The notes under the pieces were generated by a model. That model was not told where the DNA came from. It was given only the letters and a program-made list of their open reading frames with translations, and ran no database searches. The translations under genes were made by a program, and so were the position numbers. Below, piece by piece: positions 62,866 to 64,000 of a stretch of DNA of 64,000 nt. The DNA is from Shewanella violacea DSS12 (GTDB lineage: Bacteria; Pseudomonadota; Gammaproteobacteria; Enterobacterales; Shewanellaceae). Location: contig NC_014012.1 of NCBI RefSeq assembly GCF_000091325.1, forward strand, positions 3,739,684 to 3,803,683, read 5' to 3'. Position 1 is the first letter of the stretch; each line of letters opens with the position of its first letter.

Positions 62866-63942
62866 CTACCAAAGGGCAAAGTGATCTTCGGTAAGGCCAA
62901 GTACCTTATGCAAGGTATGCTTGTTGCCTAAGTTATCAATTATCTGACCCGAATAGTGACCGACATACTGCCTGAAGTTACTCTTTAACAGCCAGAGGTT
63001 TAGTTTCTCTGAGCGGCAATTTCTGGGCTGAAAAGTCAGATCTATTTGGCCATTGTCGGAATAGATACGCCAACTTGCTACAGGCTTAGAGACAGGATTG
63101 CCATTCTCTCGGCTAAACTCGAAACGTACCGGACCTAGCAGGTGGCGCTCGCCATTGATCCAAAATACATTTTCGCAAGCGCCGGTCTCATTCACACCGG
63201 CGGCTAGATTCAAGCCTATGGTGCCATCTTGAGTATGGGCATTAATACTAGCCCAGCGCCAGCTAGTCTCACGACGCATATATCCAGCAGAAAAATCATA
63301 TCCGGCTAACGCCTTATTGAGCGGCTGAGGCTCAGCATTAATCGTCAGTGTTCCCTTGGGTTTTAATCCATTATGTTTCTGGGTATAAGTCCAACCACTG
63401 TATCCCGTCGGAGTACAAAGTGAGATGGGCAGACTTAAGGGAGGTGATTCAAGCTCAAGTTTGGCCTCGATAGACTGAGTTGTAATAGCCAGATGCCACA
63501 CACCCTCGCGCAAATTAAACTCTATGGTCCCCTTAGCGCTGCTGATCTTAGCGCAACCAGACATAGGAGAAGGTTCCATTCGATAGCCCATCCCCAGAGG
63601 TTTGAGCCAAGATGTTTCCGTTATTTGATTCTTACTGATGTCATAAAGATAGCAAAAAGCGCTGCCAATATAGCGAATATCGGCGATAGCGACACCTATA
63701 ATATATCTAGGCGTAACCAGACTAACAAATTGAAACTGTTTAAAATGAAAGTGCTTGTTTAAAGATGAAGCAGGCTTATCCATCTCATTGAAATAAGCGA
63801 ACCTCTCTAGCGCTAAGTCTGTTACTGGCCCATCAAAATAACCAAAAATAGGCTTACCTTGACTGTCCATAAGTTCCTTAGGCGCGGCCATTGTGACTAG
63901 CTTATTCACTACCTGGCTTGGACGAGTTTGCGCTAATCCCAT
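62866..63942 (-). CDS. DUF2804 domain-containing protein
   Basis: Protein of 358 residues with the DUF2804 signature: YDFSAGYMRRETSWRWASINAH and IGLNLAAGVNETGACENVFWINGE (quoted in parts: SAGYMRRETSWRWAS, LNLAAGVNETG). No signal peptide. The family is of unknown function but is often found near lipid-related genes; here it precedes the fatty-acid hydroxylase. AGGGA lies upstream of the ATG. Confidence 0.88.
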   Translation of the reverse strand: MGLAQTRPSQVVNKLVTMAAPKELMDSQGKPIFGYFDGPVTDLALERFAYFNEMDKPASSLNKHFHFKQFQFVSLVTPRYIIGVAIADIRYIGSAFCYLYDISKNQITETSWLKPLGMGYRMEPSPMSGCAKISSAKGTIEFNLREGVWHLAITTQSIEAKLELESPPLSLPISLCTPTGYSGWTYTQKHNGLKPKGTLTINAEPQPLNKALAGYDFSAGYMRRETSWRWASINAHTQDGTIGLNLAAGVNETGACENVFWINGERHLLGPVRFEFSRENGNPVSKPVASWRIYSDNGQIDLTFQPRNCRSEKLNLWLLKSNFRQYVGHYSGQIIDNLGNKHTLHKVLGLTEDHFALW

Positions 63943-64000
63943 TGAGCATTCCCTGTATAAAAATCGAACTTTTACTCTAACTTGATGGGATTCTAATTTA

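Overview
The window is a chromosomal segment of a marine gammaproteobacterium. Gene content and order (ftsH-rlmE, yhbY, secDF, greA, carAB, dapB, fklB, dnaJ-dnaK, proBA, nqrABCDEF-apbE-nqrM, luxS, rlmG) and the protein sequences point to Shewanella. Hairpin-rich intergenic repeats suggest a cold-adapted or deep-sea branch, but the species cannot be fixed from this sequence. No rRNA, tRNA, CRISPR array, prophage or intact insertion sequence was seen.

Layout. 1-6.4 kb: partial ftsH with rlmE, divergent yhbY, a secD-secF pair preceded by an unrecognised secreted protein, and greA. 6.4-9.9 kb: a TorF-type putative porin and a chemoreceptor. 10-21.1 kb: carA-carB, dapB, fklB, an M48 lipoprotein protease and dnaK-dnaJ, with a clear sigma-32 promoter before dnaK. 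21.4-28.6 kb: a DMT permease, a DUF4097-like envelope protein, a small thioredoxin-fold protein and a 1,567-residue secreted metalloprotease with a GlyGly-CTERM tail and an upstream CRP-like site. 28.9-34.7 kb: two GNAT enzymes, a run of hairpins, proB-proA and an NCS2 purine permease. 34.8-36.7 kb: a 2-kb stretch with no long ORF that holds two divergent copies of a ~500-nt transcription unit, each with a 32-codon ORF, a conserved leader, a structured 3' region and an intrinsic terminator. 36.7-47.6 kb: an M17 aminopeptidase with a duplicated 3' end, pepD, dinB, the formaldehyde-detoxification pair adhC-fghA (fghA also with repeated 3' ends), a YbiI-type zinc-finger protein, a LysR regulator and a frameshifted chemoreceptor. 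47.9-55.2 kb: the complete Na+-NQR operon with its flavin transferase ApbE and maturation factor NqrM. 55.7-64 kb: luxS, a BolA-family gene, an alkB homologue, rlmG, a cluster of small genes that looks like integron-cassette remnants, a fatty-acid hydroxylase and a DUF2804 protein.

The housekeeping genes form ordinary operons with well-formed terminators. The unusual material is intergenic. The strongest candidate for something undescribed is the duplicated small-ORF/structured-RNA unit at 34.87-36.09 kb. Next are the cassette-like cluster with an attC-like site and a 43-residue membrane protein (60.6-61.8 kb), the serial duplication of gene 3' ends (two independent cases), and the hairpin cluster at 30.37-30.63 kb.
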